From the NCBI GenBank assembly GCA_937920275.1, contig CALGVD010000092.1, forward strand, positions 77,225 to 112,591: DNA of 35,367 nucleotides, read 5' to 3'. The DNA comes from an uncultured Pseudomonadota bacterium. GTDB taxonomy: Bacteria; Pseudomonadota; Gammaproteobacteria; Steroidobacterales; Steroidobacteraceae. The position numbers and the translations under genes are program-made. The notes beneath the pieces were generated by a model. The model did not search any database and was not told where the DNA came from. It was given only the letters and a program-made list of their open reading frames with translations. Numbering within the stretch: the first letter of the stretch is position 1; every line of letters starts with the position of its first letter. Below are positions 10,495 to 18,746 of this stretch, piece by piece.

Positions 10495-11295
10495 TCAGCC
10501 CTCGATGAGCGAGGGCACCAGGTGCGGTCTGATGACGTCCAGCATCGCTGCGTAGACTTTGGGGGAGGCGGCGACGATGTTGCCGCCCTGGGCGTAGGCG
10601 CCACCTGAAAAGGTCCCGACGAGACCGCCCGCTTCTTCCACCATCAGCGAGCCGGCGGCGGTGTCCCAGGGGCCGAGCCCGATCTCGAAGAAGCCATCGG
10701 TGCGGCCTGCGGCGACATAGGCGAGATCGAGCGCCGCCGATCCCGGTCGGCGCACCCCGGCGGCGAGCGTCATGAAATCCTTGAGCATCGCCATGTAGCA
10801 ATCGAGGTACGCGACGTTGGCGCGATACGGGAAACCGGTGCTGAGCAGCGAGCCTTCGAGGTTGCGCAGGCTGCCCACGCGCAGGCGACGGCCTTCGAGT
10901 TGGGCGCCGCCGCCACGCGAGGCCGTGAACAGCTCTTGCCGCATCGGGTCGTAGATCACCCCATGTTCCATCCGCCCGCGCACGCGGCAGCCGATGGAGA
11001 CGCTGAAGTGCGGGAGGCCGTGCAAAAAATTGGTGGTGCCGTCGAGCGGGTCGATGATCCACTCGATCTCGCCCGAGCCCATGGCGCCGCTCTCCTCGCC
11101 GAGGAACGCGTGGTCCGGGTAGGAGCGACGGATGGTGGCGATGATGTCCGCTTCGGCAGCGCGGTCGACCTCGCTGACGAAGTCGTTACGGCCCTTGCTG
11201 GCGACCTCGAGGGAATCGAGGCGGTTGAGGCTGCGGAGGATGAGGTCCGCGGCGCGGCGCGCGGCGCGCACGGCGATGTTCAGGAGTGGCGGCAT
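10495..11295 (-). CDS. suhB: Inositol-1-monophosphatase family protein SuhB
   Basis: 266 residues, like E. coli SuhB (267). It is a lithium-sensitive, magnesium-dependent phosphatase that also joins rRNA antitermination complexes. Metal and catalytic residues are present: Glu67-Glu68 (FLGEES), Asp82 and Asp85 in WIIDPLDGTTNF, and Asp211 in GPWDTAAGSLMVEEAGG. The start MPPLLNIAVRAAR is the conserved N-terminus; codons further upstream run antisense through trmJ and are not real. It is divergent from trmJ with 42 bp between start codons, a pairing conserved across gammaproteobacteria. Confidence 0.95.
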   Translation of the reverse strand: MPPLLNIAVRAARRAADLILRSLNRLDSLEVASKGRNDFVSEVDRAAEADIIATIRRSYPDHAFLGEESGAMGSGEIEWIIDPLDGTTNFLHGLPHFSVSIGCRVRGRMEHGVIYDPMRQELFTASRGGGAQLEGRRLRVGSLRNLEGSLLSTGFPYRANVAYLDCYMAMLKDFMTLAAGVRRPGSAALDLAYVAAGRTDGFFEIGLGPWDTAAGSLMVEEAGGLVGTFSGGAYAQGGNIVAASPKVYAAMLDVIRPHLVPSLIEG

Positions 11296-11324
11296 GCTGG
11301 CAAAGAGCGGCTGGGGAAGGAGGG

Positions 11325-11330
11325 TAGAAT
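11325..11330 (+). promoter_or_regulatory. -10 element of trmJ, leaderless type
   Basis: TAGAAT ends 7 bases before the trmJ ATG at 11338, so transcription should begin at or within a base of the start codon. No Shine-Dalgarno is present. It is the same hexamer and almost the same spacing as before dsbC. Confidence 0.45.
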
Positions 11331-11337
11331 ACCACGC

Positions 11338-12192
11338 ATGACTGCGCCGCCCGCCGACAACGCCTCCGCCGACCTGCGGCCGATCGACATACGGCCTATC
11401 GATATACGGCCTATCGACATTCGGGTGGTCCTGGTCGAGACCTCCCACCCCGGCAACATCGGCGCCGTGGCGCGTGCCATGAAGAACATGGGTCTGTCGC
11501 AATTGGTGTTGGTGAGGCCGAGATCTTTCCCGGATCCCGAGGCGACCGCCCGGGCCTCTGGCGGCGCCGATGTGCTCGCGGATGTGCGGGTGGTGCAGGA
11601 TCTCGCCGCCGCCATCGCCGATTGCGGCCTGGTGGTGGCGACGACGGCGCGTGAGCGTGACCCCAACATCCGCGTGCTCGATGTGCGTGATGCGGCGGTG
11701 CGCGCAGTCGAGGAGGCGGCGCGCGGGCCCGTCGCGCTGCTGTTCGGCAACGAGCGCACCGGTCTCACCAACGATGAACTCGCCAGCGCGCACCTGCTGC
11801 TGCGGATCCCTGCGAACCCGCAGTACTCATCGCTCAACCTGGCGATGGCGGTACAACTCATCACCTACGAGGTGTACCGGGCCCGAGGGGCAGTTCATCG
11901 ATCCGCGGACGCGGTGCCCGAGGCGGTACCGCTCGCCACCGGAGCGGAGATGGAGCGTCTCTATACCCATCTCGCGCAGGTGCTCGAGGAGATCGGCTTC
12001 CGCGACCGCACGACGAGCGGTCGCAATCTGATGGACCGCATCCGCCGGTTCCTGAACCGTGCGGAGCCCGACCAGAACGAGGCCAACATCGTGCGCGGCA
12101 TCCTCACCGCCGTACAACAAAAACGCCGCACCGCAGGGCTGCGACCGGAGCCCACGGCGAAGTCGCCGGCGCAGCCACCGGATCCGCCGTGA
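11338..12192 (+). CDS. trmJ: tRNA (cytidine/uridine-2'-O-)-methyltransferase TrmJ
   Basis: 284 residues. TrmJ methylates the 2'-OH of nucleotide 32 in tRNA anticodon loops. It has the SPOUT knot: motif 1 ETSHPGNIGAVARAMKNMG, motif 2 LLFGNERTGLTNDEL and motif 3 IPANPQYSSLNLAMAVQLI, where the deep knot binds S-adenosylmethionine. A C-terminal helical extension of about 100 residues is typical of TrmJ and separates it from TrmL. The N-terminus is odd: before the first strand (IRVVLVETS) lie three in-frame copies of a five-residue unit. Its stop overlaps the GTG of the cysteine desulfurase by 4 bp. In relatives trmJ precedes the isc genes, as here. Confidence 0.94.
   Translation: MTAPPADNASADLRPIDIRPIDIRPIDIRVVLVETSHPGNIGAVARAMKNMGLSQLVLVRPRSFPDPEATARASGGADVLADVRVVQDLAAAIADCGLVVATTARERDPNIRVLDVRDAAVRAVEEAARGPVALLFGNERTGLTNDELASAHLLLRIPANPQYSSLNLAMAVQLITYEVYRARGAVHRSADAVPEAVPLATGAEMERLYTHLAQVLEEIGFRDRTTSGRNLMDRIRRFLNRAEPDQNEANIVRGILTAVQQKRRTAGLRPEPTAKSPAQPPDPP
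11377..11421 (+). repeat. 15-bp tandem repeat x3 at the trmJ 5' end
   Basis: Three consecutive 15-bp units (CGG-CCG/CCT-ATC-GAC/GAT-ATA/ATT), differing at few positions, encode RPIDI three times just before the SPOUT domain. Being a multiple of three, a change in copy number would keep the frame. Confidence 0.85.
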
Positions 12193-13730
12193 CCCGCCTC
12201 GACAGCGTCGTGGAGCCGGTGTTCCTCGACCACGCCTCCACCACGCCGCTCGACCCTGCCGTGGCGGCGGCGATGGTCGAGTGCCTGCTCGCGCCGCAGA
12301 CCCAGGGCAACGCCTCGAGCACCCGCCACGCCCACGGCCGCGCGGCTGCGGCGCTGGTCGAGCGGGCCCGCGGCGAGGTCGCCGAGTTGGTGGGCGCTGC
12401 GCCTGCGGAGGTCGTCTTCACCGCGGGCGCCACTGAGGCCGACAATCTCGCGGTGCTCGGCATCGCGCGCGGGCGCGCCGATCATGGCCGACACCTGCTG
12501 ATCGGCCGCACCGAGCACAAGGCCATCATCGACCCGGCGCGATTCCTCGCCAAGCGCGGCTTCGAGATCGGTTGGCTCGAGCCCGATGCCGCAGGTCGCA
12601 TCACGCCGCAGACGGTGGCGGCGGCCTTGCGTCCCGACACGCAGCTCGTGTCAGTGATGCACGCCAACAACGAGACCGGTCTCGTCAATGATATCGCGGG
12701 CATCGCAGCGGTCTGCCGGGCCGCGGGCGTGCTGCTGCATACGGATGCCGCGCAGTCGGCAGGTAAGATACCGGTATCGATGAGCGCGCTCGGCGCCGAT
12801 CTGATGTCGGTCTCGGCGCACAAGATGTACGGTCCGAAAGGCATCGGCGCTCTGGTGGTGGGCGAGGCCGCGCGGCCGTGGCTCGAGCCGCTGATGTTCG
12901 GCGGGCCGCAGGAACGCGGCTTGCGCCCCGGGACGCCAGCGACCCATCAGGCGGTCGGTTTCGGTCGGGCTGCCGCGATCGCCGTCGCTCGATCGGCTCT
13001 CGATGCCGAGCACACCACCGCCTTGGCGAGGCGGCTTTTGGCCGGGCTCGACGGGCTGTCCGGGATCCGCTGCAACCATGCGCCGCTCGATGCGGCCGCG
13101 GCGGCGCTCGGTCTGCCCGGACTGGTGTCGTTGAGCATCGAGGGGGTCGAGGGCGAGAGCTTGCTGGCCGAGCTACCGGAGCTCGCCGTGTCGAGCGGGG
13201 CGGCCTGCGACTCGGCCTCGGGCGAACCCTCCTATGTGCTGCGCGCCCTCGGATTGCCGCCCGAACTGGCCCAATCGACGCTGCGGATCATGTTCGGACG
13301 CTACAGCCGCGCGGCGGATGCCGACCTCGCGGCGGCGGCCATCCGGCGCGCGGTGGCGGCGCTGCGGGCGGCCGACGCCCCCGGCGCGCCAGCGGGGGAA
13401 GGCTGGGTGATGGGCGAAGCGGGGCGGTTGCGGGAGGGGACGCGGGTGCGCTGCTTCCTTCAGGTCGATGCCGCCGGTCGGCTCACCGCGGTCCAGTGGC
13501 GGATTTTCGGCTGCCCGCAGACCCGGGCGGTGGCCGCGAGCCTGGCGGCCGTCCTGGTCGGGCAACCGGCGACGACGGCGGCCCCCTCGGCGGGCTCCCG
13601 GACGGAGACGCCGACAGACTGGGCGACCCGTCATGGCATCCCGGTCGAGAAACTTGGCCGGCTCTTGAAGGTCGAAGACGCATTACGGCAAGCGCTTGCT
13701 AAACTGACGGTTGTAACGGAGTCTCGCTGA
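12189..13730 (+). CDS. Cysteine desulfurase fused to a degenerate IscU-like domain
   Basis: 513 residues, about 110 longer than IscS. Residues 1-390 are a class V PLP enzyme: PLP Lys212 in SVSAHKMYGPKG, His110 (TEHKAI), Asp186 and Gln189 (HTDAAQS), and the persulfide Cys340 in SSGAACDSASGEPSYVLRALG, the group I (IscS/NifS) form. Residues 408-505 resemble the IscU scaffold (RCFLQVDAAGRLTAVQW, IFGCPQTRAVAAS, then KVEDALRQAL). Only the central scaffold Cys (Cys442) is kept; the positions matching the first and third IscU ligands are not Cys. It overlaps trmJ by 4 bp and abuts iscA. It most likely supplies sulfur for Fe-S clusters; whether the tail holds a cluster, receives sulfur or only docks partners is unknown. 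Confidence 0.88.
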   Translation: MTRLDSVVEPVFLDHASTTPLDPAVAAAMVECLLAPQTQGNASSTRHAHGRAAAALVERARGEVAELVGAAPAEVVFTAGATEADNLAVLGIARGRADHGRHLLIGRTEHKAIIDPARFLAKRGFEIGWLEPDAAGRITPQTVAAALRPDTQLVSVMHANNETGLVNDIAGIAAVCRAAGVLLHTDAAQSAGKIPVSMSALGADLMSVSAHKMYGPKGIGALVVGEAARPWLEPLMFGGPQERGLRPGTPATHQAVGFGRAAAIAVARSALDAEHTTALARRLLAGLDGLSGIRCNHAPLDAAAAALGLPGLVSLSIEGVEGESLLAELPELAVSSGAACDSASGEPSYVLRALGLPPELAQSTLRIMFGRYSRAADADLAAAAIRRAVAALRAADAPGAPAGEGWVMGEAGRLREGTRVRCFLQVDAAGRLTAVQWRIFGCPQTRAVAASLAAVLVGQPATTAAPSAGSRTETPTDWATRHGIPVEKLGRLLKVEDALRQALAKLTVVTESR

Positions 13731-14054
13731 ATGGCTATTTCCCTCACCCCCGCCGCCGCGGATCGCGTCCGCCACTTCCTCGCCGCCCGCGGACAGGGGC
13801 TAGGCCTGCGGTTGGGCGTCCGTAAGACCGGCTGCTCGGGTTTCGCTTATGTGGTCGACTATGCCGACTCCACCCGACCCGATGACCTCGTTTTCGAAGA
13901 TCACGGGGTGCGCGTGTTCGTCGATCCGCAGAGCCTGGCGACGATCGATGGCACAGAAGTCGATTTCGTGAAGCAGGGTCTCAACGAATCCTTCAAGTTC
14001 CGTAACCCGCAGACCAAGGCCGAATGCGGGTGTGGCGAAAGCTTCACCGTCTGA
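13731..14054 (+). CDS. iscA: Iron-sulfur cluster assembly/carrier protein IscA
   Basis: 107 residues, the IscA length. A-type carriers take 2Fe-2S or 4Fe-4S clusters (or iron) to apo-proteins. The three conserved cysteines are Cys35 (KTGCSGFAY) and Cys99/Cys101 in the C-terminal ECGCGESF motif; that ending marks IscA rather than ErpA. The ATG directly follows the stop of the desulfurase gene, so the two are translationally linked. The normal neighbours iscU, hscB, hscA and fdx are absent from this locus. Confidence 0.93.
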   Translation: MAISLTPAAADRVRHFLAARGQGLGLRLGVRKTGCSGFAYVVDYADSTRPDDLVFEDHGVRVFVDPQSLATIDGTEVDFVKQGLNESFKFRNPQTKAECGCGESFTV

Positions 14055-14093
14055 AAATCCCTTGCTGACCAGCCACTTGCGCTGAGTCTTTCG

Positions 14094-14123
14094 TTGCCGT
14101 CCGAGCCCCGGGACAGGTACAAT
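14094..14123 (+). promoter_or_regulatory. Sigma-70-type promoter of ndk
   Basis: TTGCCG (14094-14099), an 18-bp spacer and TACAAT (14118-14123), giving a start near 14130 and a leader of about 40 nt with AAGGA before the ndk ATG. It lies in the 117-bp gap after iscA, so ndk probably starts a new transcription unit. Confidence 0.5.
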
Positions 14124-14171
14124 AGGCGTTTGCCCGTCTCCTTCCCGTACCCTGACAAAAGGAATCTCACC

Positions 14172-14600
<429 letters not shown>

Positions 14601-14618
14601 CCGCCACGCACTGCCGTC

Positions 14619-15797
14619 ATGGACGCCGCTGCCGACGACACCCGTACCCACTTGCTCGGGCTTGAAAGGCCCGCGCTCGAGGCGTTCGTGGCGTCGCTCG
14701 GCAGCAAGCCGTTCCGTGCGCGCCAGCTCATGCAGTGGATGTACAAACGCGTCGAGGGCGACTTCGCTTCGATGACCGATCTCGCGCGTGATTTCCGAGC
14801 GCAGCTCACCGAGCACGCCGTGATCAGCGCGCCCGAGGTGGTCTCGCGTCACGATTCAGCCGACGGTACGCGCAAGTGGTTGCTGCGCGCCGACGGCACG
14901 CAGGCCTTCGAGATGGTCTACATCCCCGAGACCGACCGCGGCACCCTCTGCGTGTCCTCGCAGGTCGGCTGCGCGCTCGACTGCGCGTTCTGCTCGACGG
15001 CGCAGCAGGGTTTCAACCGCAACCTCACCACCGCCGAGATCGTCGGTCAGGTCTGGCTCGCCAACCGCGAACTCGGCCTCGAGCCCGGCGGGCTGCGGCC
15101 GGTGACCAATGTCGTGCTGATGGGCATGGGCGAACCGCTCGCCAACTTCCGTAATGTCGTGCCCGCAGTGCGCATCATGCTCGATGATCTCGGCTTCGAC
15201 ATCTCGCGCCGCCGCGTCACGCTCTCGACCTCCGGCCTCGTGCCGCAGATCTACAAGCTCGCGGAGGAGACCAACTGCGCGCTTGCGGTGTCCCTGCATG
15301 CGCCGGATGACGCGCTGCGCGACGAGCTCGTGCCGATCAACCGCAAGCACCCGATCGCCGAGCTGCTTGAGGCCTGCTGGCACTACATCGATGAACAGAA
15401 CGGACGCAGCATCACCTTCGAGTATGTGATGCTCGATGGCGTCAACGACCAGCGTTCGCACGCGCGTGAACTCGCGCGGCTGCTGCGCGGCAAGCCCGCG
15501 AAGCTCAACCTCATCCCCTTCAACCCGTTCCCGGGCACGCATTTCCGCCGCTCGCCGATGCCGGTGATCACCGCGTTCCGCGACGAGCTCATCCGGCGCG
15601 GTGTGCTCGCCACGATCCGCCGCACCCGCGGTGACGACATCGACGCGGCCTGCGGTCAGCTCGCCGGCCGCGTGAACGATCGCGTGCGTGTGCGCCTCGG
15701 CGACAAGCTCACCCATGCCCTGCGGCCGCGCGCCGTGGGGGATGTCGCCATGGGGGATGTCGCCATGGGGGATGTCGCCATGGGGGATGTCGCATGA
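14619..15797 (+). CDS. rlmN: Dual-specificity rRNA/tRNA methyltransferase RlmN
   Basis: 392 residues. RlmN is a radical-SAM enzyme that methylates C2 of A2503 in 23S rRNA and A37 in some tRNAs. The cluster motif C118-x3-C122-x2-C125 (CALDCAFCST) and the methyl-carrying Cys345 in IDAACGQLAG are present, as are GMGEPLANF and the SLHAPDD loop. The family domain ends near residue 370; the last 20 residues are a four-times GDVAM repeat encoded by a DNA tandem repeat. Its TGA overlaps the rodZ ATG (ATGA), and the last repeat unit forms the rodZ ribosome site. Confidence 0.96.
   Translation: MDAAADDTRTHLLGLERPALEAFVASLGSKPFRARQLMQWMYKRVEGDFASMTDLARDFRAQLTEHAVISAPEVVSRHDSADGTRKWLLRADGTQAFEMVYIPETDRGTLCVSSQVGCALDCAFCSTAQQGFNRNLTTAEIVGQVWLANRELGLEPGGLRPVTNVVLMGMGEPLANFRNVVPAVRIMLDDLGFDISRRRVTLSTSGLVPQIYKLAEETNCALAVSLHAPDDALRDELVPINRKHPIAELLEACWHYIDEQNGRSITFEYVMLDGVNDQRSHARELARLLRGKPAKLNLIPFNPFPGTHFRRSPMPVITAFRDELIRRGVLATIRRTRGDDIDAACGQLAGRVNDRVRVRLGDKLTHALRPRAVGDVAMGDVAMGDVAMGDVA
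15735..15793 (+). repeat. 15-bp tandem repeat x4 at the rlmN/rodZ junction
   Basis: Units of ATGGGGGATGTCGCC run from 15735 (first unit begins GTG) to 15793; the fourth is one C shorter and runs straight into the rodZ ATG at 15794. Each unit holds a G-run plus ATG at ribosome-site-like spacing. In the rlmN frame it encodes GDVAM repeats. The missing C is what moves the final ATG out of the rlmN frame and into that of rodZ. Confidence 0.95.
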
Positions 15798-16720
15798 ACG
15801 AACCCATCGGCGTCCAACTCACCCGTCTGCGCGAGCTGCGCGGCCTGTCGTCAGCCGAGGTCGCGACCTTGTTGCGTTGCGATACCAAGACCATCGATGC
15901 GCTGGAAGGTGAGCGCTGGGCGGAGCTCGGTGCTCCGGTGTTCAGCCGTGGCCATCTTCGCCGCTATGCCGAATTCCTTGGCGTGTCGGCCGATCCCCTG
16001 CTCGAGCAATGGAACGCGGAGCAAGGCGGTTCGACGGTGTTGCCCGACCTCAGCCTCGGCCCACAAGCGCCGCGGCCGCTCGATACGCAGCGTTGGGGGC
16101 GTCGTCTGGCGATGCTCGCGGGCGCGTTCGTGATCGCGCTCGCCGCATGGTGGATCCTCCAAGGTGCCGAGATGCGGCCCGCAGCCATCCTGGCGCCGGT
16201 CGAGGCGTCGGTGCCGATGCCGACCGTGCCGGTGGTGCCTGCACCGGCACCGGCCGACCTGGCGCCCGTCCCTGCGGCACCGATCGCCCTTGAGCCTGCG
16301 CCCGATGCTGCGCCCGTTGCCGCGGTGCCCGTCGGGGTGACACCCGCTGTCGCCGCGCCGTCCGTGCCGGGCGACGGCGTCGCGGTCGCGTTCACGGCGA
16401 GCGAGCCGTGCTGGGCGGAGGTCGTCGATGCCACCGGTGCGCGTCGGCTCTACGCGCTGCTCCAGCCTGGCCAGCGCGTGTCGGTGCAGGGAGCGCCGCC
16501 GTTGCGGGTGGTGCTGGGTCGTGGCGATGTCACGGCGCTCGAGATCAGCGGCAGTGCCGCGGCGATCCCGGCGGATGCCGTCCGCAATACGGTCGCCCGT
16601 TTCGAGATCGCGGCCTCCGGCGCGATCCGCGCGCTGCCGCCAGAGCCGAGACCTGAACCGGCACCGGCACCAGCACCGGCACCAGCACCAACACCGGCAA
16701 CGCCGGGCGGTGCGTCGTGA
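15794..16720 (+). CDS. rodZ: Cytoskeleton protein RodZ
   Basis: 308 residues. RodZ anchors MreB filaments to the inner membrane and sets rod shape. Residues 5-70 form the cytoplasmic helix-turn-helix domain (LTRLRELRGLSSAEVATLL). A single span follows at 105-123 (LAMLAGAFVIALAAWWILQ), then a Pro/Ala-rich periplasmic linker and the C-terminal beta domain (FTASEPCWAEVVDATG ... LEISGSA). The protein ends in a PAPAPAP-type tail encoded by a CCGGCACCAGCA-like repeat. The start is fixed by overlap with rlmN. In relatives pilF lies between rlmN and rodZ, and ispG between rodZ and hisS; both are missing here. Confidence 0.9.
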   Translation: MNEPIGVQLTRLRELRGLSSAEVATLLRCDTKTIDALEGERWAELGAPVFSRGHLRRYAEFLGVSADPLLEQWNAEQGGSTVLPDLSLGPQAPRPLDTQRWGRRLAMLAGAFVIALAAWWILQGAEMRPAAILAPVEASVPMPTVPVVPAPAPADLAPVPAAPIALEPAPDAAPVAAVPVGVTPAVAAPSVPGDGVAVAFTASEPCWAEVVDATGARRLYALLQPGQRVSVQGAPPLRVVLGRGDVTALEISGSAAAIPADAVRNTVARFEIAASGAIRALPPEPRPEPAPAPAPAPAPTPATPGGAS

Positions 16721-18027
16721 GCGCGGTCACGATCGCGCCCGTCAAGGGCATGAACGACCTGCTGCCCGCCGAGGCGCCGCGTTGGCAGTTCCTCGAGCGC
16801 GTCACCCGCGAACTGTTGCACGCCTACGGCTACGACGAGATGCGCGTGCCGGTGGTCGAGCACACCGATCTCTTCAAGCGCGCGATCGGTGAGTACACCG
16901 ATGTCGTCGAGAAAGAGATGTACAGTTTCACCGACAAGGGCGGTGAAGCGCTCACGCTGCGCCCGGAGGCGACGGCGGGCATGGTGCGCGCGGTCATCTC
17001 CAACGGCATGCTGCGCGGCGCACGCCACAAGCTCTGGTGCGTCGGTCCGATGTTCCGCCACGAGAAGCCGCAGAAAGGCCGTTTCCGCCAGTTCCACCAG
17101 ATCGATGTCGAGGCGATCGGCTTCGCCGGTCCGGACATCGACGCCGAACTCATCGCGTTGACCGCGGCGTTCTGGCGCCGGCTCGGCATCGGCCGGGTGA
17201 CCTTGCACCTGAATTCTTTGGGCACCGCCGAAGCACGTCGCGCCTACCGCGAACACCTCACCGGTTACCTCCGCGCGCATCGGGGCGATCTCGACGAAGA
17301 CAGCCTACGCCGCCTCGAGGGCAATCCGCTGCGCATCCTCGACAGCAAGAACCCTGCGATGCAAGCGCTGATCGCCGGTGCGCCCTCGCTGCCTGAACAC
17401 CTCGACGCCGAGTCCCGCGCCCACTTCGTAGAGCTGCAGGCGATGTTGCAGGCGCTCGGCATCGGCTTCGAGCTCAACCCGCGCCTGGTGCGGGGGCTCG
17501 ATTACTACTCCCGCACCGTGTTCGAATGGACCACGGAGGCGCTCGGCGCACAGGATGCCGTGTGCTCCGGCGGGCGCTACGACGGCCTCGTCACGCAGCT
17601 CGGCGGCGAGGCGACGCCAGCGATCGGGTTCGCGATGGGCATGGAGCGGGTGGTGGCGCTGCTCGAGCAGGGCGCTGCGGCACCGCCTGCCGTCGCTGCC
17701 GATGTCTTCCTCGTCGCGCAGGGTGAGGCCGCCGCACGCGCGATGTTGCCCTTGGCCGAGGCGCTGCGTGGCGCGCTGCCCGGTCGGCGTATCGAAGCCA
17801 ATCTGGGCGGCGGCAACTTCAAGGCGCAGTTCCGTCGGGCCGACCGCAGCGGGGCGCCGCTCGCCTTGGTGCTCGGCGAGGACGAACTCACGCGCGGCGT
17901 GGCGCAGCTGAAGCCGTTGCGCGAGGGCGCCGGCGCACCACAAGAGATCTCTTTGGCGACGGCCGCGACGGCCGTGGCCCGCTGGTTCGATGATCAGCCC
18001 TGTGGGGTTGGGGAGCAAAGACCGTGA
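16717..18027 (+). CDS. hisS: Histidyl-tRNA synthetase
   Basis: 436 residues, class II synthetase for tRNA-His. It has the N-terminal VKGMNDLLPAEAPRW, motif 2 FRHEKPQKGRFRQFHQIDVEAIG, the histidine-binding LVRGLDYYSRTVFEW and GGRYDGLV, motif 3 around IGFAMGMERVVALL, and the anticodon-binding domain from about residue 330. The GTG start overlaps the rodZ stop by 4 bp; its own stop overlaps yfgM. It belongs to the rlmN-rodZ-hisS-yfgM-bamB run. Confidence 0.97.
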   Translation: MSAVTIAPVKGMNDLLPAEAPRWQFLERVTRELLHAYGYDEMRVPVVEHTDLFKRAIGEYTDVVEKEMYSFTDKGGEALTLRPEATAGMVRAVISNGMLRGARHKLWCVGPMFRHEKPQKGRFRQFHQIDVEAIGFAGPDIDAELIALTAAFWRRLGIGRVTLHLNSLGTAEARRAYREHLTGYLRAHRGDLDEDSLRRLEGNPLRILDSKNPAMQALIAGAPSLPEHLDAESRAHFVELQAMLQALGIGFELNPRLVRGLDYYSRTVFEWTTEALGAQDAVCSGGRYDGLVTQLGGEATPAIGFAMGMERVVALLEQGAAAPPAVAADVFLVAQGEAAARAMLPLAEALRGALPGRRIEANLGGGNFKAQFRRADRSGAPLALVLGEDELTRGVAQLKPLREGAGAPQEISLATAATAVARWFDDQPCGVGEQRP

Positions 18028-18746
18028 TCGATGATTACTACAACGAGCAGGAACAGTGGGAACGCGTCAAGCAATGGCTGCGCGAGAACGGACTCTGGAT
18101 CATCCTCGGCATCTTGCTCGGACTCGGCGCCCTGGCAGGTTGGCGTTGGTGGGAGCAGCGCGTCGAGACGCGTCACCAGTCCGCGAGCGCCGCCTATGGC
18201 CTGATGCTGGACACGCTCGCCACCGGCGATCGTGCCAAGGCCTTGGTGTTGGCCGACGAACTGCGTCGCGAGCACGGCAGCAGTCCCTATGCGGATCAGG
18301 CCGATCTGTTGGCGGCCCGCGCGGATGTCGAGGTCGGTAAATTCGGCGAGGCCGTGGTACGCCTCACCCGGGTGATGAAGGGCTCCAAGGACGAGCAGCT
18401 GCGCCTCGTGGCCCGTGCCCGTCTGGCCCGCGTCGAGCTCGCGCAGAACAACGCCGATGCCGCGCTCCGCACATTGGGCGGCGCCCAGCCGGGTGCTTTC
18501 ACCGCCCTCTACGATGTCGTCCGCGGTGATGCGCTCTACGCCAAGGGCGATCGCGCGGGTGCGCTGGCGGCCTGGCGCAAGGCCGAAGCCGTGGGGATCC
18601 CGGCGGGCAGTGCGCCGACCGTGGATGCGGCTTCGCTGCAGCTCAAGATCGCCGATGTGCTCGCGGACGGCGTGAAGGATGTGGCTGCGCCGGCTGGCAC
18701 TACCGCCGCCGCAGCGCCCGCGGCGCCTGTGGCGGTGAAGCCGTGA
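18024..18746 (+). CDS. yfgM: SecYEG ancillary subunit YfgM (TPR-like)
   Basis: 240 residues. YfgM is a single-span inner-membrane protein that works with PpiD at the Sec translocon and links to periplasmic chaperones. The N-terminus YYNEQEQWERVKQWLRENG is the family signature; a membrane span follows (about 24-41, LWIILGILLGLGALAGW), then a periplasmic helical repeat domain (KALVLADELRREHGSSPYAD, LAARADVEVGKFGEAV). It ends in an Ala/Pro tail. The GTG start overlaps hisS by 4 bp and its stop overlaps bamB by 4 bp, the conserved hisS-yfgM-bamB-der order. Confidence 0.92.
   Translation: MIDDYYNEQEQWERVKQWLRENGLWIILGILLGLGALAGWRWWEQRVETRHQSASAAYGLMLDTLATGDRAKALVLADELRREHGSSPYADQADLLAARADVEVGKFGEAVVRLTRVMKGSKDEQLRLVARARLARVELAQNNADAALRTLGGAQPGAFTALYDVVRGDALYAKGDRAGALAAWRKAEAVGIPAGSAPTVDAASLQLKIADVLADGVKDVAAPAGTTAAAAPAAPVAVKP

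Noticed and set aside
10900-11337. N-terminal extension of trmJ
   Set aside because: The in-frame open stretch is antisense to suhB and not conserved-looking; the -10 element at 11325 lies inside it.
16661-16700. CCGGCACCAGCA-like repeat at the rodZ end as a regulatory repeat
   Set aside because: It simply encodes a Pro/Ala tail common in RodZ proteins, and shows no regular unit beyond the Pro-Ala codons.
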